DNA of 64,000 nucleotides from Nepenthes gracilis. Its lineage: Eukaryota; Streptophyta; Magnoliopsida; Caryophyllales; Nepenthaceae. The notes below the pieces were generated by a model. That model searched no databases and was not told the origin of the DNA. It was given only the letters and a program-made list of their open reading frames with translations. The stretch is taken from positions 12,974,158 through 13,038,157 of the forward strand of contig BSYO01000023.1 of assembly GCA_033239525.1 (NCBI GenBank). Direction: 5' to 3'. Positions 1 through 12,607 of this stretch are shown one piece after another (the stretch's first letter is position 1; each line of letters starts with the position of its first letter). Both the position numbers and the translations under genes were made by a program.

Positions 1-1071
1 CCCCTTGCCACTCCTTTCCTACATCACTGAGGATCTAGAATCAACAATTAGTTGGAACTACTACTGCGAGCAGAATGGCCATATCTACATCATATACTGC
101 CACATTGCATGCTTGCTTCATTGGACATGGCACAAACAGGTGTACGAACTAGTAGATGTATGAGGTGATGGACCAGTACCAAAAGTGTTAGCCTATCTGA
201 AGGATTACGTAGCCATTCATCTTGTGGTTGGGAATTGACTACAAAAGTTTTACTTGACGGTGTTAAGTCCCAACCACCCGAGAAGAATGAATGCGGACAT
301 CATGGATGAAGAGATTTGATTTGATTTGCAAATTAGATTTGATTTGATTTCCCATTAGATTTTATTTTCAAATTAGAAGATATTTAATTTTATTTCTCAT
401 TTGATTTTATTTTCAAATTAGTAAAGTTTGATATTATTTGATTAGTAAATATTTGATTTGATTTTATTTTTTTTATTTTAGGAAGTTATGTCATATTTAG
501 TTAAGAAATTATATTTATTTTCAAATAATCCTAGGACTATAATTTTTCTATATAATGACCCTAATTCTATTGTTTGAATCAAAATTAATGAATTGAATGA
601 AATTTGATTGATTGTAATCTTTCTCCTCTCTCTTGGTCTCTATTTCTCTCTCTCCCCTAGTTTTTCCTTCTCCTCCCCCTGTTCTCCTTCTATTTCCCCC
701 CTACCTTGATTTCTCCTTCCCCTCCCCTACTCTTCCCCTTCCCTACATCAGATTGCCTCCATGGACTGTGTTCATAATAGATTCCAATAACTACTGTAAG
801 CAAAAAAATGTTTCCAACATATATGCTCTAACTGAAATAATGGCTGATCCAAAGCTCATTTTATATTAGCGTCTGGAAAGAGCCAGATGTACACCTTGGT
901 CCTGCATTGCTGAGAGATTTCAGCAAACAAATTGTTTGTACTCAATTACAATATTAGATCAACACAAATTAATACTTCTACAATATCTGCCCACCAAAAT
1001 TGAAATGATGGCTGAATTAGAAGTATCATTTTTACACTTCCAAATTGGAAAGAACGGGTGATGGTACATAC
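1..1071. other. Probable ninth intron of the ATX-like gene, with LTR-like AT/CT-rich sequence
   Basis: No continuation of the methyltransferase reading frame was found left of 1072. Positions 305-480 repeat short GATTTGATTT-like words; 550-560 has a TATA-like CTATATAATG; 620-750 is a long CT-rich tract. This order (AT-rich part, TATA, pyrimidine-rich leader) resembles the U3-R part of a plant LTR, so a retroelement remnant in the intron is plausible. No terminal repeat, target duplication or coding motif supports it further. Confidence 0.3.
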
Positions 1072-4000
1072 CCATTTCTCCAAAGTGATCATAGAACCCT
1101 TCACTTTAACAGAGTACTTCCATTTCTTGGCCCTGCACCCTGTGTGCCGTTCCCACTCACTCAATGTCTGCTTTCTCGTCCCACAGGAACCACAGTTGCA
1201 CTCAACCCTGAAACAGAGAAAGTATATGACAAATAAGCAGTTATAGAGTAGTTATGCATAAATAACCAAATGCATACTTCTTTTTTCCCTTTTCTAGTAA
1301 TGACCAAATGCATACGGGTACATTTGAGTGCACCTCAGGACAAAATAACAGCCCTAACAAATCTTCATGGCCTTAACAGAACTCTCCGTTGCAATAATAT
1401 TGAAGACTTACAAATGGAGGCTTGGGATATAAGTTGCTTCCATGCCATTGCACACTACAGTTATCTGGTCAGGAGGTATTGTTTGCCTACATTTTCCAAT
1501 AAAACAGTAAATGATTACGGCACAAATTGCGACTTCACAAAAAAGTCAGGAAGAAACACGGCAGGAAAGCATCGATTTTTCAAAAAACACTTGACTTACA
1601 TCTCTGAATCTGAATATGGAAATTCAAACTCATACTTGGGTTTGCAATCAGGGCAATAATAATCAGCCTTCTCCAAATTCTTCAAAAAAATTAAAGGAAC
1701 TTCTTAAATCATGATCCCTTGCTAAAAGGAAAGTTAAATCATAGTGAAAGCGTATGATACCATAAATGCAGTAATAGAGGCCAACCTTTAGGTGTTTACT
1801 GGAAATTTTTGCACAGTCTGCATGCACCCAAACATCACAACCATCACAGCACACCTATTCCAGGAAATAAGTAGAGGCCTTAATTATCAAAGTACAGAAC
1901 TATAAAAATAAACTACCATGACCCTAATACAAAGTGCCAAACTAACCCAACTTCCTCCGTCTGAATGGTGCCAAATCTTCTTGCATACACCGCAATATTG
2001 CTTAGATTTAAGTAACTGTGACATCATCAAATCTGAAGATTATTAGAAACCTAGGACAGTATCTTCTGGTTCGAATGGAAAAGAAAATTATAAGGAATTT
2101 ATTATAAACCTTGACACAATGTTTACACAATAGCTGGTCTTCATGCACGAGGAAGGACTTGCATGACAGAACCAAGCCACATCCGCTACAGGGTTGAGCA
2201 TCTCTCCTTTTATCATACATGTACTGCAAATTATTGCAGATGATAAGTTCCTCTCACCCAACTAACACACAAGAAAGCATTTTAAGCTGAACAAGGAATC
2301 AGTTTCATAGAAAAAAACAAACAATTGGCCATTTTTCAATTTTTCTCTTCCTTGTGGGATGAGGGGATACAGTGAATGTCTTGCATTTGAAGCAATTTAA
2401 TGGCACTGAATCCTAACACAAGAGAAAAAGTAAGAGGCCCCTGCCCCGCAAGGCATGGACTCTTCATATGTGAGATAGGCAATTGATTTCTGTATAACAC
2501 ACCATGATGGGAGATAGATACAAACCAAAAGCTTTAAACCACCAGCAAGTTTCTGAAGAGTAAAGAACAAGAAAATGAGAAGCTACAAGAGAAGCCAATC
2601 CAACTTCTGCACACTAGCATGTGTCACAAGGCACTGCCTACTCTGAGGCAGCTTTCTTGGGCAAGTATCATACACACAAACCAATATCATAACCAATGAA
2701 GTCATCATTAATATCAGAAACTTAATGGCTACAAAAATGGGTGATATTGTTTAAGTCTAGTCACTGTTATCAAATTTTTCAATGTTTCATGTAAAATATT
2801 ATTTATTAAGCCTCATATGTAGCTGATTGCAGTACTTCCATGTCAAATGACTACTTATTTCCAAATAATTCAGTTTATACAATAACCTAAACGATCGTGC
2901 ATGATGAACAGAGAAGCTCAAGTCAGGCATATCAATATAGTAGAAGGAATATTGCATCAGTTCCTGCCATCACTTGCTCCTAGATTCATCCTTCACAATG
3001 ATTTCTCATAGTACAAGTCTGACTCTTAACATATATTTTGCTTTCACCAAATAATTCATAAATAATTGCCGTTGAATGTATACAACCAGTCATCCATCTG
3101 CAAGCTTCATATGCAATGTAGTAGTACTTTCTTACACTATGTACTATCAACTATTACAAATTCATTCATTCATGGTGTATATTTGATCCAAAATAGTAAC
3201 AGAAGTCAACAGCAAATAATACTTACAGAACTTTGCATTTGAAGCTTATACAGCTAAATTTGAGGTCAGCATGTATGCATTGCTCCAATAAGTGAACAAA
3301 CATCATATATTGGGGAAGAATAAATGGGTCAAATTGTACATCCTTAAGAGAGAAAGAACATGGATGGCTAAACACGACTTAATCAAGTTCCTGGTGCAGG
3401 AAAGAAAAATAATAAGGTGAAGCTAATAAGCAGATAACCTTTGATATAGCTCAATCAAAGGCAGCCTTGAATTGCGAGTGGTAAGTTTACAGTTTAAAAA
3501 AGCCATGAAGCATGCAACATTAAATATCCTGCTATGAGATGATAAAAAGTTATTTGGGGACATGGAGTTCATGTGCTAGTGGTAGGCACACAATATTCGA
3601 CCAATTAGTTCAAATTTGTGTTATGTTCTGTGAAGAACTAACTATTCAATGATACTATTTATCCTGCACATTGTGGGACACCGTGAGGAAGTTGAATCAA
3701 ACATTGGCAACAGAATGCAGATCAGTCCAAAGGAGCACTGGTGAGTCGTAGTTCCATGGAAGAGGCAAAAACCAGAGGAGAAGGAATCCGCTCACAATGC
3801 ATTTTTCCACTGCGTCAATAACATGCTATAACTGGGGTGAAAGGATTCAATAGAGTTTTCCAAGACAACAAATCAAACAAGATAATGTAATATCTAAATG
3901 GAAGTTTTGTCTACATCAAACAGTCTATACTCTGGTTCTAAATTTAGACATTTATTATAGTACTATGCAACACATCATATTGTTTATACTAGCCATCTAT

Positions 4001-6521
4001 ACTAATTAAAAAATATTTTTTTAATTTTTTTAAAAAAACATCTTAGTGTAATTTTTTTTTTAATGAAGAATGGGTGACAACCATAACATCATCCTTAAAA
4101 CCCTTGAATAATATCCTGCATGTCTTCTACGAACATAGATGCCCCTTTTGCTCCGTCTAAACCTGACTCCTCACTTGAGACGTGTCTAAAGTTTAGAGAC
4201 ATTGATTTCCACATGAACGGGTCAATGTATAACGTTTTTTATTTGGAATTCTTTGTTGGATTTAGACTCTTTTACACAGTCCAATGTGAGTACTTCAAAG
4301 GGATAGAGTTTATGCACAGATCAAGGTAACAGAATGCAATTAAGAGGAAGAAAACAGGATGGGCATCACAAACCCCACCTTCCTCCAAAAATTTAAACAA
4401 AAAAGAACCCAAACAAGGAATCCCTAGCATTCATGAAATGTTTTTTTTTTTTTCATGTCAGAAAATGTTACACATCACTTGCCAAAGGAAAAAGTGAAAG
4501 ACGTCTTCATGGTTTCAATTTGAAAAAGTTCTAGCCAGACTTGATACCTCTATCAGTGTATCTTTGATTTAAAATAAACCATGTTGTGGTCACTAATTGA
4601 TCCAATCTAAGTATTTTTCATGATCCTGCTGAATAATGATAAAAATGCACTAAATCGTTCGTAGGGTGAGGAAAATGATTCAATAAAAACGTGCCTGGTC
4701 TTGAGAGTGAAATTCTTGATCCTGGTTTGAACCAGTAGCTTCGTGAAATCCACCAGGATTAGCACCAAGAAATGTTTCCTGCCCTAATACTGGGTCCGAA
4801 TCCATAAAACCTTGCTCTGCTAGATATGCCTCTTCAATTGCCATCCGAAAGTCACCTGGATTGCTCTTGTGCAAGTCAGTCTGCCCCTGGAATCTGAAGA
4901 AATGGATGTCACAGGTAAGGATTTGTATTTGTTTATAAATTCTCCCACCAAAACACATGACAATAAACATCCACCAAGCAACAAGTAGGCGGCACCGCAA
5001 TTGGTGGTAACTCTACAAAGTTGTAAACTAAACACCAAGCTAGGCTCCTATAAGTATAGAAGAAGCTTCTAATCTGTCCTCCTCAATGCTATCTCCTTCG
5101 ATGACCATATTATTATTTTGGTCGTAGAGAATCACCCCCTACAATTTTCTTCAATGAGATCTGACACTACCTATCACCTCAAAATTCAAACCCCGCCCAA
5201 AGCAAAACAACTAGATTACGTGAGCTTCAGCAGCTGAACTCCCATTAGCAACATCAAAATTTAACGTGTAAAAACATTTGCATTTGCAAGCTTATGGAAC
5301 AAACATAGCGTTCTCAGGAAATATCCCAGTTAATCAAATACTCCATACTCAAGTAGCATGACATTCATCAAATCTAATAACAACGCACAAGAACATTAAG
5401 AAGGGAACTCACCTATCAAGATATTCAAGAAATGGAAAAATCATGCCTCCTTTTACCCACGCATAGTCCTGTTCGTCATCAGTGATTTATTTTACAACTG
5501 AGTTTAGAAATAAGCATAACTAATAAAAAAGAACTACAAGTAAGATTAAACTCTGCATAAGCGCACGAGTAGATAGAGGATTTACTCTTTGTTGTTTCCC
5601 CTTCTTGGAGTAGCCAAAATACATAACACAAAGTGCACCAGGCACACAAGAACTCAAAACTGCCTCAGGTGCTTGCAACATTGGGTCGATAACAATGGCA
5701 GGCCAAGCAGGATATCTCTTCCCTGATTTTGCCCAAACTATATCACCCAAAGCAAAGTCCTCTGGTCTATATACACCCTTCCTCTTTTCTGCAACATGCT
5801 TTGGCATTCTTACCCCACACCTAACATTAGCAAATAGCCTGGACATGTACTCATCATTCTCTACTAAGGGGGGTGACCTCCAACCATTGGTGGACGTCAG
5901 TGAACTCCTCAAACTTGTAGATTTACTATGTCCATAATCGTTGAAGCCAAAACAGTCCATTCCATCTTCTTCGACATCCTGACAGTATGGATGGTACTTG
6001 TAGCTGGGCAAACTGAATTTTTCTTTCTTGAACTCTTTCTTGATCAGATACGTATCCAAATCAAAATTTTCGCGCTTAGTCTTCTTATTTTCACGCCTTT
6101 CGAGGTACATTTCACCCGAATCCAATTCAACATTTTCAAATTTCTTGTCCTTCCATGAAACTAGGACTGAGTCATTGAAACGTGAAGGCAATACTGGAAC
6201 CCTTCCTCGAGATGTTTTGAATCTCGAAGGCTGATCCTCAAAGTTCCGACAGTTGATTGTACGATTCTCGGAATTAAATTCAGTTTCATAGCCGCAATAC
6301 GACGCATCGCTGAAACAAGAACCCTTTAAGCCAGTGACTCCATTTTCACTCTCATGATTCTCGACTTGACTCGACCCATCAACAGGAATAGAACAAGACG
6401 TTGTCGTTTTCGGTTTCATAGTGTTGACAGGGGAAGCAAAGTCGTCTTCAGAGGCAGAATTCTCGAATTGGCATGGTTTTAGATTTGGAATTTCCTGTTT
6501 CGCCGCTCGTTTTATTATCAT
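1072..6521 (-). CDS. ATX: ATX3/4/5-type histone-lysine N-methyltransferase, 5' part (nine exons, 3' end off window)
   Basis: Family role: trithorax-group enzymes that methylate histone H3 Lys4 in the nucleus. Exons read on the minus strand: 6521-5586, 5468-5413, 4893-4695, 2223-2110, 2015-1947, 1854-1786, 1679-1600, 1486-1412, 1207-1072; they join without stops into 578 codons. Start: the ATG at 6521 gives MIIKRAAKQ, the usual opening of this clade. Order of parts: low-complexity N-terminus with TSRGRVPVLPSRFNDSVL (about 104-121), PWWP domain about 257-331 (GDIVWAKSGKRYPAWPAIV), a Cys pair at 409/412, a PHD finger 443-493 (first zinc ligands YCGVC, then CDGCDVWVHADC, closing CPDC), then CNCGSCG and SEWERHTG, which resemble a TDBD-type module. 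Relatives are about 1,000 residues long, so the extended PHD and SET domains must lie past the left edge. Intron 3 uses a GC donor. Family call firm; which of ATX3, 4 or 5 is not decided. Confidence 0.9.
2224..4694 (-). other. Intron 3 of the ATX-like gene (2.47 kb, GC-AG)
   Basis: The longest intron of this gene seen whole. Read on the minus strand it starts CAG|GCACGT and ends TTTGCAG|TAC. A GT four bases into the intron would break the frame, whereas the GC donor keeps it. The body is AT-rich with short A/T runs near 4005-4060 and 4440; no gene or clear transposon was recognised inside. Confidence 0.6.
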
Positions 6522-7010
6522 CTTTTTTCCCAACTACTCTAAACCACAAAATCCACTACTATATCGGACCGAAAACCCTAATTACACACCAAAACCCTAT
6601 AATTCATATGCAACACAAGTTCACAGACACGCCACTACCTTTTCCTATTCAGACAGATTTCCAATCGTCCTATCGAACAAAAGACGACTGAATTGCATTC
6701 AACCGCAACGACAAACAATTACATCAGAAACTCTAGTTTGCATCAAGGGAGCAAGGCACTATTTGAACCAAATCGGTAATACGAAGCGATTGAAATTTTC
6801 CGACAAAATTGGAGGGAGGATTTCGGATAGCTTCGGGGAAAAACCTGTCAAGGTGTTGATACGCAAACCGGAACTGATTTTCTAGAGAAAAGCAGGTAGA
6901 AATTTTCGGTACGATAAATCGGAGACGAGAAGACGCACTCGCAGTTCCGAGAGATTAGAAAGGTTCTTGTGCGGTTGAAATGAATTAAAAAGAAGGAACG
7001 AGGCTACGTC
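6522..7010 (-). promoter_or_regulatory. 5' leader and proximal promoter of the ATX-like gene
   Basis: This stretch lies directly upstream of the ATG at 6521 and is distinctly less AT-rich than the DNA beyond 7010, as expected for a leader. No convincing TATA box or transcription start could be fixed by eye, so the extent is inferred from composition. Beyond 7010 the sequence drops into AT-rich intergenic DNA. Confidence 0.4.
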
Positions 7011-9287
7011 TTATTTATTAAATATTTATTCACAATCTATTAAATAACTAATTTACTGATAATTTTCGAATAATACAACAAAAATATTTAAACTATTCTT
7101 ATAATTCTACTTATTTTCAATTTTAATCTTATAATTTTCTTTGTAATTTTTTCTTCCTAATATCAATATAATTTTAAAATTACCAAAATATAAATATCTG
7201 TAATATTTTTTTTTTTTGAATAATAAATAGGATTAGCTAAGCGGCGTTAGGCTTTGGCTCCACGGTTGGTGCCAAATTTCGAAACGCAGCGTGAAAAGAA
7301 GAGGGAAGAGAGGCGAGGGGACTCATGCTCGCAGTGCCAGATGGCATAATTTTAAAAAATGATGGATTTTGTGTTTTAATTCGTGGAGTGTGCAGGAAGG
7401 GCAAAATAGGGGCCCACCCATATTTCTGCCGGGGCTGGTCCCACACATGTATGTAGGAGCGTTTTTAATGCATAGGCATCGCTTAATTTCTTGTATCATA
7501 TTATTAGTATTTATTTTTAAAAATAAATATAAGATAAATTTTTTAAATTTATTTAAATATTAAAGTTCTAAAATATTAATATTATAATATTTTAAAAAAT
7601 TAAAAAATATTATTATATTATTTTAAATTTTTTAATCCAAAAATAGATCACTATGTCTAAAGTAGTATAGAAGTCATTCGAATTTGTTATGGTTTGCACA
7701 TGTGATGCAGCTCGTATATTTTTTTTATTTGTTTGATAAAAAATATAATTTGTAAATTTTAACATTTTTAAAATCATATAAATAGTTAATTTATTATTTT
7801 TAAAATATTAAATTAAATCCTCATTAGATGTTAATATTCAAAAAAATTAAAATTATATACAAAAATTTTTATTAGCAGATTTTGACCATTGGATTTAATC
7901 CAAAGGTAGGAATAAAATATATAAGGAATACCAAACTGGATAATAAAGGTTTCTCAATTCACCTAGTTGGGTTCATGGATAAATTTAACTATTTAGATAT
8001 TAGTAGGACATATATAAATAATGTGATATTGTTGTGTTTGAGAATTTTGATTGCTGTGCGGATAGAAAAATTTATCTGTCAAATGTTAATGAGTTTTCAA
8101 TCTTTGTATATCTTTAATCAAATCCTGTCAATTATAAAGTAACGGTCAAAAATTTGACATGATTCATTTTTTAATATATTATTTGATACTCAAGTTAATA
8201 TTTTTCTTAAATATTAAGAAAGACAAATGATGTGAAAAAATATATAAAATCTGAAAAATTGCGCTCTTAAAGTTGTGCCTTAGATTGAGATAGAGAATGC
8301 GATCTTTGCATCTTTATAAATATTTTAGTCTGAATGATTTCAAATCGTTCCTTTTGGATAAAGAAAACGGATATTTATAAAAAGTAGACGACGATTAACC
8401 ATTAGAAAAACTGATAAACGATTAACTACTGTATTTATTACGACGGCGGTTGTCAAAATAGGCTGTGCAAGAGTTTCGGGCCGTTGATATTTACATTTTG
8501 ATTTGAAATTATATTGGGTTGACTTCTTTGGGCCAACAGATATAATACCCATTAGATATATTATTAATTAATTTATATTATTTAACTTGTATGATAATAA
8601 ATTAATAAATATGTCACATAGTAGCCTAATGTATCCCAATAATTAGGCCTTTTCTTTTAAAAAAATTAACGGACATACTATTACTCTGAAATTGTTTCAC
8701 CACAAGCTCCCATTTCCTTCCTTTATATCAGGAAAAACTATTGTCCATATTTTTTAGAGAAATATATTAATTATATTTGACTTATATATTTGATAAAAAT
8801 ATAAACTATAAAAAAATGAAACATTTATAGTTAAAATTTTTCATACATATATATTTATATTAATGTATATATGAAATTTAGATTGTTATTTAATCGTAAC
8901 AAATGTTATGCATCACAATAGAGAATATATTTTATCGACATATCTTTTAATATCCAAATTAAAACTTTTTATATTGATATGAATGATAAGATAGGAATAA
9001 AAATGAATTTGATAACAAAAGATTAATCAAATTGGAGGACTTGGCTTCTTAGTACTTGAAGGGCACAAATCCCCTTTAGCAGGAATGTTTTATTTTATTT
9101 TTTTGGTCTTCCTGCCTTCTCTTTTATCTTTTTATTGAGTAAAACTCGTGAATTTATAATTTTGATGTCTATTAGCCTCTCTTTTAAATTATTTTGGCTG
9201 TTTTATCCAATCATTATTTTAGTTGAGATTTAACAATTTTATAAAATTTATAACTACTTAATATTTAATATTTATCATTTAATAAAA
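7011..9287. other. AT-rich intergenic DNA, no gene recognised
   Basis: Mostly A/T homopolymer-like sequence with a GC-richer patch at about 7,235-7,450 and another near 8,440-8,540. Short open frames exist in both patches but show no family motif, no codon bias and no splice context. Nothing else is supported here. Confidence 0.4.
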
Positions 9288-10700
9288 TTATTTGGTTGCT
9301 GGAATGTAATAAGGTGGGAATAGAATAGTTATTCCCAGGGAATAGAATTGGATGAGAATAGAGTTGGAAATTGTTATTCATATATTTGATTGTTAGAATA
9401 GAATTAGTTGAAAATTTGTATTTCAATATTTGGTTTGTAGAATTGTATGAGAAATTAGGTGATAATTTATTGAAATGATACTTTTACCATTATTAATTAT
9501 GAAAATATATTATATAAAATAATACACGTGTATATATATATATTTTTATATATATTATATGACATACACATACATAATTATATATATATATTATGTACAT
9601 ATTATTATGAAATATTATTTAATATACTATATTATTGTATCATGTAAAATACATATTTAATAAATATATAATATATTACATATTATTAAAATAATACAGA
9701 AAATCATACATATTATAATTTTCGAGAGAAGGAAGATTGGCTACGAGAGAGAAAAATTAGGTTGTCAGGAGAGGGAGGTTTGGCTTCGAGAGAGAAGAGA
9801 AGATATTGTGGCGAGAGAGAATGTAATATCCCAAATTTTTATTCGGATTAATTTATTATTAATTATAATTTTGGGTAAATTGAACGTGACAAAATTAATT
9901 AATTATTAAGAAATATTAGAAGGATGTTTGGATTGATTGGGCTGGCACCCGGGGTACGCCCGTGTTGTCACCCAAATATTGATTCTGATTTTAGAATTAA
10001 AAGAAAACTAAAATATAATAATAATAATAATTATTATTATTATTATTAAAAGAATGAAATGAAAAAAGAAAAAAGAAAGGGGAAAATGTGAAGAGAGAGA
10101 AGGGTTTTCGGGTGCTATTTTTGGCGCTACCAAGGAAAGGGAAATCGGACTCCTTGGGCGTCACTGCTGCTCTTCGAAGGTAGAAGATGGGAGAAATCGG
10201 GGTTGGTGACGATGGCGTGCAACCTAGTCGGCGCATTGAGGGTCATTGACGGCGGCTAGAGGAGATCGGTGGCAGTTATCTGTGGTTGGTGAGAAGCCAT
10301 CAAAATGACCGACGGTGTTGTCGGCAGCGACCGCAACGGTAGGGTGAGGAGAAGTAGCAGCGGTCGACGGTGGCTGGTGGTGGCCGGGTCAACGGCGGTG
10401 GGTTGAAGCCTTGCACAGGAGCTGTGTGGTGAGAGAGGAAACTCGTGCTATGCGAGTTGAATAGAATGAAGGGCAAATTTGAGTTAATAAAAATATTGTG
10501 TGGAAATTCGTTTTCCTCCTTAACCAGGAATAAAAGATACTTTGTATCATCAAGAAATAGTTATTCCTTATAATCAAGGAATAACTATTCATTCGAAAAT
10601 TGCTATTCCAAGATAAAGTACAACCAAACGGTAAAATTCTTATTCCACTAAGAATACGGAGGTAATAGAATTTCTATTCCCTCCAACCAAACATAGGGCT
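9288..10700. mobile_element. Candidate non-autonomous DNA transposon with imperfect terminal inverted repeats
   Basis: The left end reads TTTGGTTGCTGGAATGTAAT and then GGGAATAGAATAGTTATTCC. The right end, reverse-complemented, reads GTTTGGTTGGAGGGAATAG followed by more GGAATA words and a second TTTGGTTG. Inverted ends built from TTTGGTTG plus GGAATAG words are a common signature of plant MITE-like elements. No transposase was found in the 1.4 kb. Terminal repeats are imperfect and no target duplication could be fixed, so the superfamily is open. An LTR-like segment starting at 9822 sits inside. Confidence 0.45.
9822..10425 (+). mobile_element. Possible truncated LTR inside the inverted-repeat element
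   Basis: It begins TGTAATATCCCAAATTTTTA, very like the start of the solo LTR at 16319 (TGTAATACCTCGATATTTTG). The layout is also similar: AT-rich start, an AAT-type microsatellite at about 10,015-10,048, a purine-rich block, then a G-rich segment at 10,190-10,400. The right limit is a guess because no matching end or duplication was found. Confidence 0.35.
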
Positions 10701-11230
10701 AATCCTTTGTGTTCAAAGTTGCTTAACTATTCTGTCAATAAATGGGTTGTGCGCATTGGCTAATTAATAATTTACTTCCATTTTAGATTAAAGAATTCAA
10801 TTAATTAATAGTCATTTATAAACTCATAAATTAAAAAGACCTATATTTTATCAAGACAGATTGATCTTATTTTAGATCATATCCAATATATATATCTTAA
10901 TAATTATTTATAAAATATAATTAATAAAATATAAATTGGGAATGCAACTTTAAAATATTAAATTTGAAGAATATAATTAACATTTTCTTCTATTTTATTT
11001 TGGGTTGTTAACTCAGCATCAAATTTTACACACTAACATCTAATACTATTGAAATTGAGTATATATCGAGTTGTCATCCTTTTGATGCCCAATCAAGTTA
11101 GGACATTTTCCAATAAAAATATATTAAAAAGTATTATTCATATACTTAGACAGATATATTAATCAATTTATAAAATAATAAATATTACATCTAATATAAT
11201 ATCGAAAATATATTGATCCGTACAATATTA
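10701..11230. other. AT-rich intergenic DNA, nothing recognised
   Basis: Continuous AT-rich sequence with no open frame of note, no repeat boundary and no RNA-gene signature that could be seen. Confidence 0.4.
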
Positions 11231-11950
11231 CTCTTTGACATTTGTCAGTTAGGTTAGCCGCAGAAATTAAACAGGGAGTCCTTTTCGCGGGTACTTAACA
11301 AGAAGGCCGGAGCCATTCGCCACTTTCGAAAACCTAGATCGTTCGATGCCGGCGGCGGCGGCGGACTACCGGTTTGTCCAGTCACACCACATAGCTGAAG
11401 AAATTTAGGACTTTTATTTCCCCTCCCAAACTGCATCAACCCACGCCTTTTGAACAACATGGAACCGCCGTTGATGACCTTGCTTTTTCACCTGACGGTT
11501 TAATTCGGGGAAATGCTGCTGTTTTTTGACATCTGATTGCATATCGTCCACGAAATCGTCAAGAGAACACCGAGGTTATTATTCTATCAAATCTTATGGA
11601 CCTCTTTGTTCTTCACTAGTTCTTTTCCTACAGTCGTGCTTTTCTTTCCGAACGTAATTGAATTATTCTGCTCTGCGTGCTATTAATTGCGTGTGATCTT
11701 GCCTCTCTTTCCCTCACCTTTTGTGTGGATATGGTCATATGGTGATTCTTTAATGGTCTTGTTTCCTTTACTCGTTTGAATTTTGAAGGAAAGGGAAGAT
11801 ACGATGCTGGTTAAAGTAAAAGGTCTGAGAAGTACAGATTTCTGGTAGCAAGGAGGTGGAAGAGAGGGCCCCTGTCGTTGTACAGGTTACACTGTGAAAG
11901 TTGCAGCCTCTTCTACAGCAACCTACTGGCGGTGGATTGAATGAGAAGGT
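11231..11950 (+). pseudogene. Possible broken gene remnant (GC-richer island with WD40-like words)
   Basis: A GC-richer island within AT-rich DNA. On the plus strand, from 11458, one frame reads HGTAVDDLAFSPDG, resembling part of a WD40 repeat, and meets a stop about 10 codons later. A (GGC)n run lies at 11348-11362. A second GC-richer block at 11,790-11,947 ends GAGAAG|GTATGGG, which looks like a splice donor, and then AT-rich repeat DNA begins. This could be leftover exons of a decayed gene; the short motif could be chance. Confidence 0.25.
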
Positions 11951-12602
11951 ATGGGTTGTATTATTATTATTATTTAAAAATTTGATTCAACGGGGTTTAT
12001 TGTTCTCTCATGGAGAAGCAAACATTTACTTAACGATTTAAATTTAAATATAAAATAAAATTATTTAAATAATTATTTTTATTAAATTTTTTACATACTA
12101 GATTTAATATTTAATGTGTATTAATGTCATAAAAAATTAAAAAAAATAATCATTTTAAATAATTTTTATTTTTAAATTACTGTGTTTAAATTTTGGTCTA
12201 ATAGTCAAAAAGAAATAAGCTTGCTTATTATTGACAAAAGCAGGATCCCCGAATCTCCTTGTTCTAGGGAGGTGGTATGATGAACCCATGGGGCAAACAA
12301 ACCTAGGGGATCCCGTGGCTCTATATTCTTTGGTCCTTATTTTACTTAGTTAAAAAATTATAAAATATATTATTTTTATTAAAATCTTTTTATAGATTAT
12401 TAAAATAATAAAAAACCTATACCTTAAAAAATTATTAAAAATATAACTATTATTATTTTTTATTTTTAAAAAATATAGAGTAATGACTCTTGAATTTTCA
12501 TCCACGTAGTCCGGTTGCGTTGAAAATTGTAATCATATTAGTTTATAATCCAACCAAACTGTCTTGGAATGGTTAATGATTATTTTTTTAATTAAATTTT
12601 TT
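11951..12602. other. AT-rich spacer with a short GGATCCCC inverted pair
   Basis: No gene. Near 12,240-12,320 the words GGATCCCC and GGGGATCC face each other about 60 bases apart in otherwise AT-rich DNA. The Tat element's target duplication starts at 12603. Confidence 0.35.
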
Positions 12603-12607
12603 TATTT
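12603..12607. repeat. Target-site duplication TATTT, left copy
   Basis: TATTT immediately precedes TGATGCTTC, the outer end of the 3' LTR. The same five bases follow the 5' LTR at 20889-20893, as expected for a Ty3/gypsy integration. Confidence 0.75.

Noticed and set aside
1270..1659. Plus-strand open frame of 129 codons
   Set aside because: It lies opposite exons 7-8 of the ATX-like gene and shows no motif; it is the complement of coding sequence.
4689..4692. GT donor at GGCAC|GTTTTT for ATX intron 3
   Set aside because: It leaves one extra base and shifts exon 4 out of its recognised frame; the GC donor four bases earlier keeps the phase.
6522..6533. Upstream start of the ATX-like protein at 6533
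   Set aside because: The codon there is TTG; the first ATG in frame is at 6521 and matches the family start.
12240..12320. GGATCCCC inverted pair as vector or cloning trace
   Set aside because: Only eight bases pair, and the surrounding DNA is ordinary AT-rich plant sequence with no vector similarity that I can see.
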